Origin: Mesostigma viride
Taxonomy: Eukaryota > Streptophyta > Mesostigmatophyceae > Mesostigmatales > Mesostigmataceae
NCBI GenBank assembly: GCA_009746045.1
Contig: RPFO01000697.1
Location: 1-50,000 of the forward strand
Length of the DNA: 50,000 nucleotides
Direction: 5' to 3'
Numbering within the stretch: position 1 is the stretch's first letter; each line of letters starts with the position of its first letter. Both the position numbers and the translations under genes were made by a program. Of the stretch, positions 49,936 to 50,000 are shown piece after piece. Under the pieces are notes generated by a model. That model saw nothing but the letters and a program-made list of their open reading frames with translations, was not told the origin of the DNA and did not search any database.

Positions 49936-50000
49936 TGTTACGTCCCGGCCCTTTAGGTCGGACGTAACAATGGAATAAATTACTAAGGCCTTGTGGCCGT
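49936..50000 (+). repeat. 3' LTR of element A, first 65 bp (cut by window end)
   Basis: It begins TGTTACGTCCCGGCCCTTTA and is identical to the 5' LTR start over all visible bases. Confidence 0.95.

Larger units (their letters stand above)
38238..50000 (+). mobile_element. Element A: Ty3/gypsy chromovirus with accessory genes (runs past window end)
   Basis: 5' LTR 38238-38824, primer binding site, about 1.2 kb leader with a small ORF, gag, protease, RT, RNase H, integrase, chromodomain, about 3.5 kb of accessory sequence, polypurine tract, and the first 65 bases of the 3' LTR (49936 on), which are identical to the 5' LTR start. The internal region is about 11.1 kb, long for the group. Order PR-RT-RH-IN plus C-terminal chromodomain defines a Ty3/gypsy chromovirus. 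It inserted into the gag-like ORF at 38237/38238. Confidence 0.93.

Overview
Eukaryotic nuclear DNA, almost certainly from the green lineage and most likely a chlorophyte alga. The reasons are: spliced genes with GT-AG introns of about 0.4-4 kb; a plant-type augmin subunit 7 gene; a secreted leucine-rich-repeat (LRR) protein with the plant-specific LRR consensus, one repeat per exon with phase-2 introns; a TGTAA poly(A)-type signal; and a very high load of microsatellites and nested transposable elements. Nothing bacterial (operons, ribosome binding sites, CRISPR arrays) is visible. The species cannot be fixed from sequence alone.

Layout. 1-2.16 kb: purine-strand (GA)n/(GGGA)n satellite carrying two copies of a foldback element. 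About 2.5-18.4 kb, minus strand: an exploded LRR gene. Its signal-peptide exon starts at 18444, an LRRNT exon follows, and at least eight LRR exons run leftwards; its 3' end is unresolved near the satellite. 18445-20199: shared divergent upstream region. 20200-27565, plus strand: a complete eight-exon augmin subunit 7 gene (1338 coding bases, 445 residues), with minisatellites and a retrotransposon fragment in its introns. 28.2-30.45 kb: LINE debris and a decayed Mutator-like DNA transposon.

30.45-50 kb is a nest of mobile elements. An LTR with primer binding site (element B) cuts the Mutator-like remnant. Copies of an R2-type non-LTR retrotransposon (reverse transcriptase plus restriction-like endonuclease) lie beside and opposite each other, and two 3' ends meet tail-to-tail as a perfect 148-bp palindrome. 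A gag-like gene at 36.9-38.2 kb is cut by element A, a large Ty3/gypsy chromovirus running from 38238 past the window end.

Element A is the most interesting object. Besides gag, protease, RT, RNase H, integrase and chromodomain it carries (i) a small free-standing ORF before gag that looks like a viroplasmin/RNase H1 hybrid-binding domain, (ii) about 3.5 kb of sense-strand accessory coding sequence between the chromodomain and the 3' LTR, and (iii) inside that accessory region an AT-rich, terminal-inverted-repeat insertion filled with tandem repeats. Elements A and B are relatives: both have a hairpin at the LTR start and a repeated TTCAACGAC...GCGGCCAG module in the leader. The gag-pol region of A changes frame about a dozen times although the visible LTR ends are identical, so either this copy is defective but young or the assembly carries indel errors.
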